Shown: positions 54,262 through 64,000, numbered from the stretch's first letter. The stretch is DNA of 64,000 nt from Chromohalobacter canadensis (GCF_034479555.1 NZ_CP140151.1:1116001-1180000), one strand, 5' to 3'. The notes: generated from the letters alone by a model not told the origin. A program made the numbers and translations.

Positions 54262-55340
54262 GTGCGGCTCCCTCGGCGCTGATCACGGCGTGTCATCCAG
54301 ATCCCCAACAGCAGATATCCCAAGTGGATCGGCCACATGCCGATGGAAGGCGCCAGCGAGCCACGTGAGATGGCGTCCTGTGCCGCCAGCAATAAACTCA
54401 AATAACTGATGTGCAGGAAAATCGCCGGCATCAGCTTGGCGAAACGCCCCTGACGCGGATTGACGCGCGACAGTGGCAGCGCCAGCAGGGTGAGGATCGG
54501 CACCATCAGCGGCATGGAAATCCGCCACTGCAGGTTGGCCCAGGCTTCGTTATCACCACGCTCGATGAGCTGCGGGGTCGAGGTCAGCTCGGCGGCATCG
54601 AGATCGACTCGCTCGCTGGCGCGCGATAGGCGCACCGCATAAGTATCGAACTGCAACCGCTCGGCGACTCGATTACCCGGTTCGACGCTGTAACGCTCAC
54701 CATCGGTCAACACCAGGAATCGGCTGCCGGTGTCCTCGTCGACCGTCTGGTAACCGCCTTCAGCCCGAGTGACCACCGTCTCCGGCGTGTCATTGCTACG
54801 CGACTGACGCTCGCTGATGAAGACGTTTTCCATCCGTGAGCGGTCATCGTCGAGGCTCTCGGTGTAGGCCGTACGCCCGCTGCCGAACTCCTGAAAGCGC
54901 CCCGGTTGCAGCACCGAGAAATCGAGCCGGCTTTTCTGTTCCTCGAGCACCATCTCGTTGTGGCGGGCACCGCTCGGGGTGAGCCACAGGCTGCACACTG
55001 CCACCAATATTGCCACCAGCACTGCCGGCCACAGCGTCACCCGCAACAGCCGGTTGGGGCTGATACCGCAGGCCACCAGCACCGTGATTTCGCTATTGAG
55101 ATAAAGCTGCCCGAACGCCAGCAGAATGCCGAGAAAAAACGACAGCGGCAGCACCAGCTCCATGAACCCGGGCAGGTGGAAAAGCATCAGGGTGCCGAGA
55201 ATGTTGGCGGGAATATCCCCTTGCGCGGCATCGCCGAAATAGCGAATGAAGCGACTGCCCATGATCACCAGCAATAGCACGCCGGCCACGGCAGCCATGG
55301 TGGCGAGGATCTCGCGCGTCAAATAGCGGAATACGATCAA
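54258..55340 (-). CDS. lptF: LPS export permease LptF
   Basis: Partner of LptG with the same six-helix plus jellyroll layout, 360 residues. LTREILATMAAVAGVLLLVI opens the first helix and FGQLYLNSEITVLVACGISP is the coupling segment. The start I choose is a TTG preceded by GGGAGA seven bases upstream, giving a protein of the usual LptF length; the open frame continues to 55418 but that part overlaps the divergent pepA promoter and looks unconserved. Coupled to lptG and divergent from pepA, as in most gammaproteobacteria. Confidence 0.94.
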   Translation of the reverse strand: MIVFRYLTREILATMAAVAGVLLLVIMGSRFIRYFGDAAQGDIPANILGTLMLFHLPGFMELVLPLSFFLGILLAFGQLYLNSEITVLVACGISPNRLLRVTLWPAVLVAILVAVCSLWLTPSGARHNEMVLEEQKSRLDFSVLQPGRFQEFGSGRTAYTESLDDDRSRMENVFISERQSRSNDTPETVVTRAEGGYQTVDEDTGSRFLVLTDGERYSVEPGNRVAERLQFDTYAVRLSRASERVDLDAAELTSTPQLIERGDNEAWANLQWRISMPLMVPILTLLALPLSRVNPRQGRFAKLMPAIFLHISYLSLLLAAQDAISRGSLAPSIGMWPIHLGYLLLGIWMTRRDQRRGSRT

Positions 55341-55548
55341 GCGTCTTCTCCCGGGTCGGTTCCCTGTCCACGACGACCCCTTGCAGGGCCCAATGCAGCC
55401 TTCGACCACCCTCCCCATGCATTGCGTTCCGGCTTTGCGTACACTGGAGTACGTTCAGCGCCGGCATCCTTGTCGGCATTATCCAGAATACCCGGACACT
55501 TGTCTCGCCACGAGACAAGTCATGTCAGCTCAGTCGTGTGGAGACTTC

Positions 55549-57072
55549 ATGGAATCCCCCGTAACCAACGTCAACCCGGCCAAGGTCGAAACGGCATGCC
55601 TGATCGTGCCCGTCTTCAAGGATGGGGGCCTGCTGCCGGCGGCGGACAAGCTCGACGACGCCAGTGAGCGCCTGATCGGCCAGCTTCTCGACCGGGGCGA
55701 CTTCGACCCCAGCCTCGGCAATGTGCAATTGATTCCCTTCGCACCGGGGCTCGGTGCCGAGCGTCTGCTGCTCGTCGGCCTCGGCGAGCGCGCCAAGTGT
55801 GGCGAAGGCCAGATCATCAAGGCTCTCGATGCCGCCTTCGCTACCATCGTCAAGCTACCGCTCGACGACGTAGCCGCTACGTTCACCGACGTGCCGGTCG
55901 GCGAACGCGATACCGCCTGGAAGGCGCGCGTCACACTGGAAGCCGCGCATCGCGCCTGCTATCGCTTCGACGACTTCAAGTCGCAGCCGGCCCCCGCACC
56001 GCGCCTCAAGAGCCTGACGCTGCTGGTCAGCGACCAGGATGAGACGGCCCAGGCCGAGCTAGGCCCGCGCATCGGTTCCGCCGTCGGCGAAGGGGTCTCG
56101 CTGACGCGTACCCTAGGCAACTTGCCCAGCAATGTCTGCACGCCGCGTTACCTCGCCGAGCAGGCGCAAACATTGGCAGCAGACGCCGACGGCGCGCTGA
56201 ACGTCGAAATCCTCGACGAAGAGGCTTTGCAAGCGCTGGGCGCCAACGCCCTGCTCTCTGTCGGTCAGGGCAGCGAAGAACCCTCGCGTCTGATCATCAT
56301 GCAGTATCGCGGCGCCGAGGACCCGGACGAAGCCCCGCACGTCCTCGTCGGCAAGGGCATCACCTTCGATTCCGGCGGTATCTCGCTCAAGCCGGGAGCC
56401 GGCATGGACGAGATGAAGTTCGACATGTGCGGCGCCGCCAGCGTCTTCGGCACCATGAAGACGGTGCTCGCGCTAAAGCCCAAGATCAATATCATCGGCG
56501 TAGTGGCAAGCGCCGAGAACATGCCCGATGGCCGCGCCTTCAAGCCCGGCGACATCGTCAAGACCCTCAAGGGGCTCAACGTCGAGGTCCTCAACACCGA
56601 CGCCGAAGGGCGCATGGTGCTGTGCGACGCGCTGAGCTACGTCGAGCGCTTCAAGCCCGCCAGCGTGGTGGATATCGCCACCCTGACCGGCGCTGCGATC
56701 ATCGCGCTGGGCCATCATGCCTCGGGGCTACTGTCCAACGACGACGATCTCGCACTGGACCTGCTCGACGCCGGCGAGAATGCCTGGGACCGCGCCTGGC
56801 ACCTGCCCTTGTGGGACGAGTACCAGAGCCAGCTCGATTCCAACTTCGCCGACCTGGCCCACATCGGCGGTCGCCCAGCCGGCACCATCACGGCGGCCTG
56901 CTTCCTGTCGCGTTTCGCCGATGCCTATCCCTGGGCGCACCTGGATATCGCCGGTACCGCCTGGAGTTCGGGTGACAAGAAAGGCGCCAGCGGCCGCCCC
57001 GTGGGCCTGTTGACCCAATACTTGCTCGACCGCGAAACCGAGGCCAACGAGACGCGTCCCAGCGTCGAGTGA
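55549..57072 (+). CDS. pepA: Leucyl aminopeptidase (cytosol aminopeptidase)
   Basis: M17-family aminopeptidase of 507 residues that removes N-terminal residues; in E. coli PepA also binds DNA in Xer recombination and carAB control. The metal and active-site motifs are visible: VGKGITFDSGGISLKPG, MKFDMCGAA and the NTDAEGRMVLCDAL signature. I start at MESPVTNVNP, preceded by GGAGAC; MSAQSCGDF nine codons earlier is the alternative. Divergent from lptF. Confidence 0.96.
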   Translation: MESPVTNVNPAKVETACLIVPVFKDGGLLPAADKLDDASERLIGQLLDRGDFDPSLGNVQLIPFAPGLGAERLLLVGLGERAKCGEGQIIKALDAAFATIVKLPLDDVAATFTDVPVGERDTAWKARVTLEAAHRACYRFDDFKSQPAPAPRLKSLTLLVSDQDETAQAELGPRIGSAVGEGVSLTRTLGNLPSNVCTPRYLAEQAQTLAADADGALNVEILDEEALQALGANALLSVGQGSEEPSRLIIMQYRGAEDPDEAPHVLVGKGITFDSGGISLKPGAGMDEMKFDMCGAASVFGTMKTVLALKPKINIIGVVASAENMPDGRAFKPGDIVKTLKGLNVEVLNTDAEGRMVLCDALSYVERFKPASVVDIATLTGAAIIALGHHASGLLSNDDDLALDLLDAGENAWDRAWHLPLWDEYQSQLDSNFADLAHIGGRPAGTITAACFLSRFADAYPWAHLDIAGTAWSSGDKKGASGRPVGLLTQYLLDRETEANETRPSVE

Positions 57073-57110
57073 CTCTTCGCAGCAAACAATTTGCATGCTA
57101 ACGTAAGTAT

Positions 57111-57145
57111 CAGGCGCGTCGGACTTTCCTCGTCCGACGCGCCTG
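57111..57145. terminator. Hairpin between pepA and the aminotransferase gene
   Basis: CAGGCGCGTCGGAC pairs perfectly with GTCCGACGCGCCTG around a 7-base loop, 39 bases after the pepA stop. There is no T-run, so termination may be incomplete. Confidence 0.5.
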
Positions 57146-57193
57146 TGCCATTCTCGGCATCCGACCGAGCGCCAGATTTGACGGAGAACTTCA

Positions 57194-58294
57194 GTGACCC
57201 CTTCAGGCTTCGACATACGGCCTAATGCGCATCCCAAGGATGTCGCCCTGCGCGAGACGATTCTCGAGAACCCCGGTTTCGGTCGTCATTTCAGCGATCA
57301 CATGGCTCATATCCGCTGGACGAGCGATGTCGGCTGGCATGGCCACGAAGTCCGCCCCTACGGGCCGTTGACGCTGGACCCGGCAGCGGCGGTTTTGCAT
57401 TACGCCCAGGAAATCTTCGAGGGCATCAAGGCCTACCGCCATGCCGACGGTTCGGTATGGACCTTCCGCCCCGAGAAGAACGCCGAACGTTTCCGCGCCT
57501 CCGCGCGGCGCCTGGCACTGCCCGAGCTCTCCGACGAGGACTTCATCGGCTCGCTCAAGGCACTGCTCTCTCAGGACAATGTCTGGGTACCGACGCCGGC
57601 CAGCGCCGCCGAGGAGTCGAGCCTTTACCTGCGTCCGTTCATGATCGCCAGCGAGACCTTCCTCGGCGTGCGGCCCTCCAAAGAGGTCGATTACTACGTC
57701 ATCGCCTCGCCGGCGGCGGCGTACTTCAAGGGTGGGGTGAATCCGGTCTCCATCTGGCTGTCCTCGCATTACAAGCGGGCCGCATCCGGCGGTACGGGTT
57801 ATGCCAAGTGCGGCGGCAACTACGCGGCCTCGTTGGCGGCCCAGAAGGAAGCCGAAGCGCACGACTGCGCCCAGGTTGCCTTCCTCGACGCCGCCGAGAA
57901 CAAGTGGATCGAGGAACTCGGTGGCATGAACCTGTTCTTCGTGTTCAAGGACGGGCGCATCGTCACGCCCAAGCTGACCGGCACCATCCTCGAAGGCGTC
58001 ACCCGTGACTCCATCCTGGAGCTCGCCCGGGATCAGGGCCTGACGCCCGAGGAACGCCACATCAGTATCGACGAATGGCGCGACGGCGCGGCCTCCGGCG
58101 AGATCACCGAGGTCTTCGCCTGCGGCACCGCCGCCGTCATCACCCCGGTCGGCGAGCTGCGCAGCGAAGATGAGAGCATCCGCCTCACGGCGGATAGCGG
58201 CGGCGAGGTCGGCAAGCGCCTGCGCAAGGAACTGCTCGACCTGCAATACGGCCGCAGCGAAGATACGCGCAACTGGCTGACGCGCCTGGCCTGA
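57194..58294 (+). CDS. ilvE: Branched-chain amino acid aminotransferase
   Basis: A 366-residue class IV PLP aminotransferase of the long BCAT type. EIFEGIKAYRHADGSVW near 75, SLYLRPFMIASE near 137, the PLP lysine in GTGYAKCGGNYAASLAAQ near 202, and FVFKDGRIVTPKLTGTILEGVTRD near 250 are the family blocks. It transfers the amino group between glutamate and branched-chain 2-oxo acids. The start is GTG, eight bases after ACGGAGAA. Confidence 0.95.
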   Translation: MTPSGFDIRPNAHPKDVALRETILENPGFGRHFSDHMAHIRWTSDVGWHGHEVRPYGPLTLDPAAAVLHYAQEIFEGIKAYRHADGSVWTFRPEKNAERFRASARRLALPELSDEDFIGSLKALLSQDNVWVPTPASAAEESSLYLRPFMIASETFLGVRPSKEVDYYVIASPAAAYFKGGVNPVSIWLSSHYKRAASGGTGYAKCGGNYAASLAAQKEAEAHDCAQVAFLDAAENKWIEELGGMNLFFVFKDGRIVTPKLTGTILEGVTRDSILELARDQGLTPEERHISIDEWRDGAASGEITEVFACGTAAVITPVGELRSEDESIRLTADSGGEVGKRLRKELLDLQYGRSEDTRNWLTRLA

Positions 58295-58406
58295 GACGCC
58301 TAGGCTGACTGAATCGGTTCGGCTGGCTGAATCAGCCTGACAAGAGTCCCTCATACGACGGCACGGCCCGGCCGTGTCGTCCGCTTTTTACGGCAAGGAG
58401 GTCACG

Positions 58407-59147
58407 ATGACGAAAGTGATGCTGATTACCGGCGCCGGACGTGGCATCGGTGCCGCCACCGCCAAACACGCCGCGCAAGCGGGCTATTCCGTTGCCATCA
58501 ACTATCGCAGCGACAAGGCGTCAGCCGAAGGTGTCGTGAGTGACATCGAAGCGGCAGGCGGACGTGCCATCGCCATTCAGGCCGATGTCGCCAACGAGGC
58601 GGATATCGTCGCCATGTTCGAGACCATCGACCGCGAGTTCGGGCGCCTCGACGTGCTGGTCAACAATGCCGGCATCGTCGACCAGATCAGCCGCGTCGAC
58701 GAGATGAGCTTCGAACGTGTCGACCGCATGATGCGCATCAACGTGACCGGCCCGTTCATCTGCGCCCGTGAGGCCATCAAGCGCATGTCCACCCAGCACG
58801 GCGGACAAGGCGGCGCCATCGTCAACGTCGGGTCGGCAGCCTCGCACCTCGGCGGTGCCAGCGAATACGTCGATTACGCCGCCTCCAAGGGCGCCATCGA
58901 CACCATGACCGAAGGCCTCGCCAAGGAAGTCGCCGGCGAAGGCATCCGGGTCAACGGCGTGCGTCCCGGCGTGGTTCGCACCACCATTCACGCCAGTGGC
59001 GGCAACCCCGACAAGCCCGATGTCGCCGGCTCGGTGATTCCCATGGGCCGCATCGGCGAGCCCGAGGAAATCGCCAACGGCGTGCTGTGGCTGGCCGAGG
59101 CCGGCTTCACTACTGGGGCGTTGATCGATATCGACGGCGGCGTTTAG
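58407..59147 (+). CDS. Short-chain dehydrogenase/reductase
   Basis: A 246-residue classical SDR. TGAGRGIGAATA (cofactor loop), the NNAG motif in VLVNNAGIVDQ, the active-site Ser in VGSAASHLGG and Tyr-x3-Lys in VDYAASKGA are all present; the arginine in NYRSDKAS favours NADPH. FabG-like, but the substrate cannot be told. The ATG has an ideal AAGGAGG seven bases upstream, which rules out the earlier in-frame start. Confidence 0.92.
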   Translation: MTKVMLITGAGRGIGAATAKHAAQAGYSVAINYRSDKASAEGVVSDIEAAGGRAIAIQADVANEADIVAMFETIDREFGRLDVLVNNAGIVDQISRVDEMSFERVDRMMRINVTGPFICAREAIKRMSTQHGGQGGAIVNVGSAASHLGGASEYVDYAASKGAIDTMTEGLAKEVAGEGIRVNGVRPGVVRTTIHASGGNPDKPDVAGSVIPMGRIGEPEEIANGVLWLAEAGFTTGALIDIDGGV

Positions 59148-59317
59148 TCGCCATCGATTGGCTGCGCGTCGCCCAGGCGGCGTTGAATCCAGCTTCGCGA
59201 TGCTCATTGAAGAACCCTCAACTGCGCTCGCTTAGCTGGATTCGCCTTGCCTGAGGCTAGCTCGCTCAATCGCTCGGGTGTTGGGCTGTAAGCCAAAGAA
59301 TCAGATAATCTACCTTT

Positions 59318-59380
59318 CGTAGCTCGTAGCTCGTAGCTCGTAGCTCGTAGCTCGTAGCTCGTAGCTCGTAGCTCGTAGCC
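59318..59380. repeat. Heptanucleotide tandem repeat, nine units
   Basis: Eight exact copies of CGTAGCT followed by CGTAGCC, 63 bases. It sits in the 304-base gap 59148-59451 between the SDR gene and holC; I see no gene elsewhere in that gap. A run of such units is prone to slipped-strand length change. Confidence 0.97.
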
Positions 59381-59451
59381 GGGATTGTCTTTCTTCCAGC
59401 TTCCAGGCGCGTAGCGCCGCTCTTACAACTTACGACTCCCCGAAGGGGCCC

Positions 59452-59904
59452 ATGACTCAAGTCGATTTCTACATCTTGCCCGACACCACGCTCGGCGCGC
59501 GGTTGGACTTCGCTTGCCGGCTGGCGGAGACCATCCACCGCAAGGGTTATCGGTTGCATATCCACACCGAGGACGAGGCCATGGCGCGCGATCTCGACGA
59601 TCGGCTGTGGACCTTCAAGCCCGAAAGCTACCTGCCCCACGCGGTGCTGGTCGACGAAGTCGAGCCCCTGCCGCCCGTCACCCTGGGCTGGGAAACGCCG
59701 CCGGCGCCCGGTGTGGAGGCGATGCTCAACCTGCATCCCGAAATTCCCGAATGGTTCTCACGCTTCGAGCGCGTCGCCGAGATCATCAACCAGCATCAGG
59801 ATGTACTGACCGCCAAGCGCGCCTGCTGGCAGACCTATAAAAAGCGCGGCTACCCCGTCAAAGCCAACGACCTCACCGGCACCTCACGCAACGCCGCGGG
59901 CTGA
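59452..59904 (+). CDS. holC: DNA polymerase III subunit chi
   Basis: A 150-residue HolC, the clamp-loader subunit that links psi to single-strand-binding protein. MTQVDFYILPDT, ACRLAETIHRKGYRLHIHT and LDDRLWTFKPESYLPHA are the conserved blocks. It is placed directly before valS, the standard pepA-holC-valS neighbourhood, here with ilvE, an SDR and a repeat inserted between pepA and holC. Confidence 0.94.
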   Translation: MTQVDFYILPDTTLGARLDFACRLAETIHRKGYRLHIHTEDEAMARDLDDRLWTFKPESYLPHAVLVDEVEPLPPVTLGWETPPAPGVEAMLNLHPEIPEWFSRFERVAEIINQHQDVLTAKRACWQTYKKRGYPVKANDLTGTSRNAAG

Positions 59905-60005
59905 GCTCGCCATGACGTCACCCCGCTTGCGGGGTTATACTTGTCGGCATTTTTCGCCACGGCCATGCGCCGTGCTGACCGTATTTCAAGAGCCGACCGA
60001 CGCCC

Positions 60006-62849
60006 ATGGACAAGACCTACCAACCCGATCAGATCGAAGCGCGCTGGTATCAGCGCTGGGAAGACGCCAACCGTTTCGCCCCCGCCGGCCAGGGCGAGCC
60101 CTACTCGATCATGATTCCGCCGCCCAACGTGACCGGCAGCCTGCACATGGGCCACGCCTTTCAGGACACCATCATGGATACCCTGATTCGCTGGCGCCGC
60201 ATGCAGCAATACAACACGCTGTGGCAGGTGGGCACCGACCACGCCGGCATCGCCACGCAGATGCTGGTGGAACGCAAGGTCGCGGCGGAAGACGGCAAGA
60301 GTCGTCACGACCTGGGGCGCGACGCCTTCACCGACAAGATCTGGGAATGGAAGCACGAGTCCGGCGGCCATATCACCCGTCAGCTGCGCCGCATGGGCGC
60401 CAGCGTCGACTGGTCCCGCGAGCGCTTCACCATGGACGATGGCTTCTACAAGGCAGTGCAGGAAGTCTTCGTACGGCTGTTCGACGAGGGACTCATCTAT
60501 CGCGGCAAGCGCCTGGTCAACTGGGACCCGACGCTGCATACCGCGATCTCCGACCTGGAAGTCGAGAACAAGGACCAGCAAGGCCAGTTCTGGCATTTCC
60601 GTTACCCGCTGGCCGATGGAGTGACCACCGATGACGGCCAGGATCATCTCGTGGTCGCCACCACGCGTCCAGAGACGCTGCTCGGCGATACCGGCGTCGC
60701 CGTCAATCCCGAGGATCCGCGCTACGCCTCGCTGATCGGCAAGTTCGTCGAGCTGCCGCTGGTCGGACGCCGCATCCCCATCGTCGCCGACGAGCACGCC
60801 GACATGGACAAGGGCTCGGGCTGCGTGAAGATCACCCCCGCGCACGACTTCAACGACTACGAGGTCGGTCGCCGTCAGCAATTGCCGCTGATCAACGTCT
60901 TCACCCCGGACGCCAGCATCCTGCCGCGTGCCGAGGCCTTCGATATCCAGGGCCGTCCGCTCGCCGATATCGACACTACCCTGCCGTCCGCCTACGTCGG
61001 GCTCGACCGCTTCGCGGCGCGCCAGGCCATCGTCGACGACATGCAGGCCGCCGGGCTGCTGGCGCAGATCGAAAACGTCAACAACACCCTGCCCTATGGC
61101 GACCGCTCCGGCGACGTCATCGAGCCGCTGTTGACCGATCAGTGGTTCGTGGCCGTCGAGGAACTGGCCAAGCCGGCCATCGCCGCGGTGGAGAACGGCG
61201 ATATCGAGTTCGTGCCCAAGAACTACGAGAACATGTATTTCGCCTGGATGCGCGACCTCCAGGACTGGTGCATCTCGCGCCAACTGTGGTGGGGGCATCG
61301 CATTCCGGCCTGGTACGACGCGGATGGCAATGTCTTCGTGGCGCGCAGCGCCGAGGAAGCCCGCGACAAATACGGCCTCGCCGCCGACGTGGCCCTCACC
61401 CAGGATGAAGACGTCCTCGATACCTGGTTCAGCTCAGGCCTGTGGACCTTCGGCACCCTGGGCTGGCCGGAGCAGACCCCGGAACTCGAGACCTTCCACC
61501 CTTCCAGCGTGCTGGTCACCGGTTTCGACATCATCTTCTTCTGGGTCGCGCGTATGATCATGATGACCCTGAAGTTCACCGACGAGGTGCCCTTCAAGAA
61601 GGTCTACGTGCATGGCCTGGTACGCGACGGCCAGGGCCAGAAGATGTCCAAGTCCAAGGGCAACGTGCTCGATCCCATCGACCTGATCGACGGCATCGAC
61701 CTGGACGCGCTGATCGACAAGCGCACCGGCAACATGATGCAGCCGCAGAAGGCCAAGGCCATCGCCAAGGCCACCCGTGACGAGTTCCCGCAAGGCATCG
61801 AGCCCCACGGCACCGATGCGCTGCGTTTCACCTTCCTCTCGCAGGCGACCACCGGGCGCGACATCAAGTTCGACATGGGCCGCCTGGATGGCTACCGCAA
61901 CTTCTGCAACAAGCTGTGGAACGCCTCGCGCTACGTGCTGATGAACGCCGAGGGCGAGGACTGCGGCCTCGAGGGTGAAGTGGAGCTGTCGCTGGCCGAC
62001 CGCTGGATCGTCTCGCGCCTGCAGCAGACCGAGGCGCAGGTGACCCGCGCGATGGAGGAGTTCCGCTTCGACCACGCCTCGCAGGCGCTCTACGACTTCG
62101 TCTGGAACGAGTATTGCGACTGGTACCTGGAACTCTCCAAGCCGGTGCTGTGGGACGACAACGCCACTGCCGCCGCCAAGCGTGGCACGCGCCGCACGCT
62201 GGTGCGGGTGCTGGAAACCGTCCTGCGCCTCGCGCATCCGATGATGCCGTTCATCAGCGAGGAAATCTGGCAACGCGTCGCGCCCCTGGCCGGCACGCAT
62301 GCCGGCGGTGATGACTCGATCATGGCCCAACCCTGGCCGCAGGCCGACCAGAGCCGCATCGACGAAAACGCCACGCGCGATATCGAGTGGCTCAAGGGCG
62401 TGATCATCGCCGTGCGCAATATCCGCGCCGAGATGAACATCGCGCCCGGCAAGCCGCTCGAGGCACTGCTCACCAAAGGCGCAGAAGCCGACCGCGAACG
62501 CCTGGAAGCCTATCGGCTATTCCTCTCCAAGCTGGCCAAGCTCGAGAGCATCACCTGGCTCGACGACCCCGACCAGGCCCCGCTCGCCGCCACCCAACTG
62601 GTCGGCGACATGGAAGTGCTGGTGCCTATGGCAGGGCTGATCGACAAAGACGCCGAACTCGCCCGCCTGGCCAAGGAAATCGACAAGCAGGACAAGTTCA
62701 TCGGCGGCATCGAGAAGAAGCTCGGCAACGAGGGCTTCATCAGCAAGGCCCCCGCCGAGGTCGTCGAGAAGGAGCGCGCCAAGCTCGCCGACGCCCAGGC
62801 CAGCCGTCAGCACCTCAGCGAGCAACGCGACAAGATCGCCGCGCTGTAA
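60006..62849 (+). CDS. valS: Valyl-tRNA synthetase
   Basis: Class Ia synthetase of 947 residues. HIGH-type motif in [15 protein letters not shown] near residue 38-52, the editing domain near 210-330 ([11 protein letters not shown]), KMSKS at about 546 ([14 protein letters not shown]), and a C-terminal coiled coil from about 880 ([19 protein letters not shown]). It charges tRNA-Val and edits threonine. Complete and normal. Confidence 0.98.
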   Translation: MDKTYQPDQIEARWYQRWEDANRFAPAGQGEPYSIMIPPPNVTGSLHMGHAFQDTIMDTLIRWRRMQQYNTLWQVGTDHAGIATQMLVERKVAAEDGKSRHDLGRDAFTDKIWEWKHESGGHITRQLRRMGASVDWSRERFTMDDGFYKAVQEVFVRLFDEGLIYRGKRLVNWDPTLHTAISDLEVENKDQQGQFWHFRYPLADGVTTDDGQDHLVVATTRPETLLGDTGVAVNPEDPRYASLIGKFVELPLVGRRIPIVADEHADMDKGSGCVKITPAHDFNDYEVGRRQQLPLINVFTPDASILPRAEAFDIQGRPLADIDTTLPSAYVGLDRFAARQAIVDDMQAAGLLAQIENVNNTLPYGDRSGDVIEPLLTDQWFVAVEELAKPAIAAVENGDIEFVPKNYENMYFAWMRDLQDWCISRQLWWGHRIPAWYDADGNVFVARSAEEARDKYGLAADVALTQDEDVLDTWFSSGLWTFGTLGWPEQTPELETFHPSSVLVTGFDIIFFWVARMIMMTLKFTDEVPFKKVYVHGLVRDGQGQKMSKSKGNVLDPIDLIDGIDLDALIDKRTGNMMQPQKAKAIAKATRDEFPQGIEPHGTDALRFTFLSQATTGRDIKFDMGRLDGYRNFCNKLWNASRYVLMNAEGEDCGLEGEVELSLADRWIVSRLQQTEAQVTRAMEEFRFDHASQALYDFVWNEYCDWYLELSKPVLWDDNATAAAKRGTRRTLVRVLETVLRLAHPMMPFISEEIWQRVAPLAGTHAGGDDSIMAQPWPQADQSRIDENATRDIEWLKGVIIAVRNIRAEMNIAPGKPLEALLTKGAEADRERLEAYRLFLSKLAKLESITWLDDPDQAPLAATQLVGDMEVLVPMAGLIDKDAELARLAKEIDKQDKFIGGIEKKLGNEGFISKAPAEVVEKERAKLADAQASRQHLSEQRDKIAAL

Positions 62850-62889
62850 GCGCCGCTGTCACAACGTCGGGACAACGCCGGCGCAAACC

Positions 62890-62927
62890 GAAAACGCCCA
62901 TGCGGTTCACGCCGCATGGGCGTTTTC
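62890..62927. terminator. Terminator after valS
   Basis: AAAACGCCCATGCGG and its exact complement form a 15-bp stem with loop TTCACG and TTTTC following on both strands, so it may act in both directions. Confidence 0.85.
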
Positions 62928-62948
62928 ATGTCAGGGGACACAGCACAT

Positions 62949-62979
62949 AAAAAAACCCGCGCCAGGGGGCTGCGCGGGT
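62949..62979 (-). terminator. Terminator of the K+ channel gene
   Basis: On the minus strand ACCCGCGC and GCGCGGGT pair around a GC-rich loop and are followed by a run of seven T. It lies about 140 bases beyond the channel gene stop. Confidence 0.75.
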
Positions 62980-63116
62980 CGAGGCAGGGTACTACTAGGG
63001 GTGCATCGCGAAACGATGCAGGGATGAAACATCTGATGAGCACCAGATGCCGCTTACTTTATCCCTACGCGTCTCATGCCACCAATAAATTGTTAGCATG
63101 ATAGCGATAGCTCTCT

Positions 63117-63923
63117 TCAATCCTTGTCGCGCGTCGCCGGTGCCCGACGCGTGGCGTCTTCCGAGTCTCGCGTTTCCAGTAGTGTTCTCAGGGACGTAAC
63201 CTCGGCGTTCAGGCTATCGATCTGCCGCGAGAGATGCCGCATCATCTCGCGATCTGCCTTGTGCTGACGGGACTCCTGCTCGCTGTCATCGGACACCACC
63301 AGCGAGCCGATATACGCCGCGAAGCTACCGAACAACCCCACGCCACCGACCATGAGAAAGACCGCCACCACCCGGCCCAGCGTGGTGATCGGGTAATAAT
63401 CGCCATAGCCGACCGTGGTCACCGTCACGAAGGCCCACCACAGCGCCTCTTCCGCCGTATTGATGGGGCTTTCCGGGTGGGGTGACTCGAGCAGTAGCAT
63501 GGTGATGGCGCCAAAAGCCACCAGCAGCAGCGTGGCGGTCGCCGCCGAAGCAAACACGCCCTCGGCCCGATTGCGAAACAGCACCCGCCAGATCATGTGC
63601 ACGGATTTCAGCGCGCGGATCACCCGCAGCATCTGCACGACACGGAACAATCGCGCGCCTTGGAACGGTCCCGGCGGAATGCAGGCCAGCAGGTCCAGCC
63701 AGCCCCAGCGCATGTAGCGCCACTTGTCGGGAGCGGCGCGAAAGCGCAGGCAGAAATCCACGAAGAAGAACACGCACACCACCCAGTCCATGTAGCCCAG
63801 CAGCCGCGAGACTTCGGTCGGCAGCGTCAGGAAAAGATCCGCCAACAAGGCGCCAATCACGTAGAAGGACAGCACCAGAACGACAAGCTGGAAGGGCGTG
63901 ATACGCTCCTGACTGACCGGCAT
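63117..63923 (-). CDS. Voltage-gated-type potassium channel
   Basis: A 268-residue six-helix ion channel. S1-S3 hydrophobic segments run from about 10 to 85, the S4-like helix RLFRVVQMLRVIRALKS near 90-108 has spaced arginines, and the K+ filter is TVTTVGYGD near 170. The cytoplasmic C-terminus (about 210-268) has a predicted coiled coil (MMRHLSRQIDSLNAEVTSLRTLLE) that probably assists tetramer assembly. It conducts K+ across the inner membrane; with trkA/trkH it shows strong K+ investment. A GAGACTCGT stretch is near the start; 63924-64000 holds no gene. Confidence 0.92.
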   Translation of the reverse strand: MPVSQERITPFQLVVLVLSFYVIGALLADLFLTLPTEVSRLLGYMDWVVCVFFFVDFCLRFRAAPDKWRYMRWGWLDLLACIPPGPFQGARLFRVVQMLRVIRALKSVHMIWRVLFRNRAEGVFASAATATLLLVAFGAITMLLLESPHPESPINTAEEALWWAFVTVTTVGYGDYYPITTLGRVVAVFLMVGGVGLFGSFAAYIGSLVVSDDSEQESRQHKADREMMRHLSRQIDSLNAEVTSLRTLLETRDSEDATRRAPATRDKD

Positions 63924-64000
63924 ACGAGTCTCCTTGGTGGCCCAGATAGCTCATGACGATGGACGCGACACGCCCCTTCCCATTCTCGAACATCGGCCGC

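Noticed and set aside
59318..59380. CRISPR array
   Set aside because: Units are 7 bases with no spacers. No cas gene is present in the window.
59266..59736. Minus-strand frame with a repeated SYELRAT peptide
   Set aside because: The repeat peptide comes only from the heptanucleotide array, and the rest is antisense to holC.
59850..61298. Open frame of 482 codons on the minus strand
   Set aside because: It is antisense to holC and valS, both certain genes, and shows no motif.

Overview
This GC-rich window looks like chromosome of a halophilic gammaproteobacterium of the Halomonadaceae, most like Chromohalobacter or Halomonas. That is my inference from the high GC content, the K+ uptake genes trkA-trkH, three betaine-type osmolyte uptake genes, and housekeeping gene orders typical of gammaproteobacteria (aroE-hemF-tsaC-dprA-lysM diverging from def-fmt-rsmB; purE-purK; lptF-lptG diverging from pepA; holC-valS). 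I see no rRNA or tRNA gene, no prophage and no CRISPR array.

Layout. 1-4 kb: a leftward operon for heme and shikimate synthesis, tRNA modification and DNA processing. 4.1-15.2 kb: rightward genes for translation start and rRNA methylation (def, fmt, rsmB), nicotinamidase, dodecin, TrkA/TrkH, SstT, a TraB-family protein and a membrane diguanylate cyclase. 15.3-25.2 kb: a SagB-like oxidoreductase, then a probable osmolyte-catabolism locus: LysR regulator, two different 2OG-Fe(II) oxygenases flanking a DddP-like M24 metalloenzyme, an orphan betaine-type binding protein, and two BCCT carriers that are a tandem duplication including their flanks. 25.3-27.6 kb: a LysR/aldo-keto reductase pair bounded by an exact 24-bp direct repeat that lies in the 3' end of the DTW-domain gene. 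27.6-35.9 kb: ordinary genes (tRNA modification, transport, sirtuin, purine synthesis, bacterioferritin and its ferredoxin).

36.1-45.3 kb is the most unusual part. It is a lower-GC integron cassette array with all cassettes read leftward and attC-like sites at the 3' ends of most of them. It holds two tandem platforms. Each has an attI-like leader, a truncated intI-like integrase remnant on the opposite strand and a damaged tetR, and the roughly 790-bp platform itself is a diverged direct repeat. The cassette next to platform A encodes a two-gene Kiwa anti-phage system (kwaA-kwaB). Other cassettes encode a TIR-like protein, a membrane-anchored pYEATS-like protein, a protein with a HEPN-type R-x4-H motif, a protein made of five 13-residue repeats, a nucleotidyltransferase, a GNAT acetyltransferase and unknowns. 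With no intact integrase in view, the array looks fossilised unless an integrase acts from elsewhere. A fragment of an IS3-type element and a complete TnpB-encoding IS200/IS605-type element sit in or beside it.

46.7-64 kb returns to core-like genes: a second-type FabF, an alcohol dehydrogenase/aldehyde dehydrogenase pair with a divergent AraC regulator, an unknown family, lptF-lptG, pepA, a branched-chain aminotransferase, an SDR, a 9-unit heptanucleotide repeat, holC, valS and a voltage-gated-type K+ channel.
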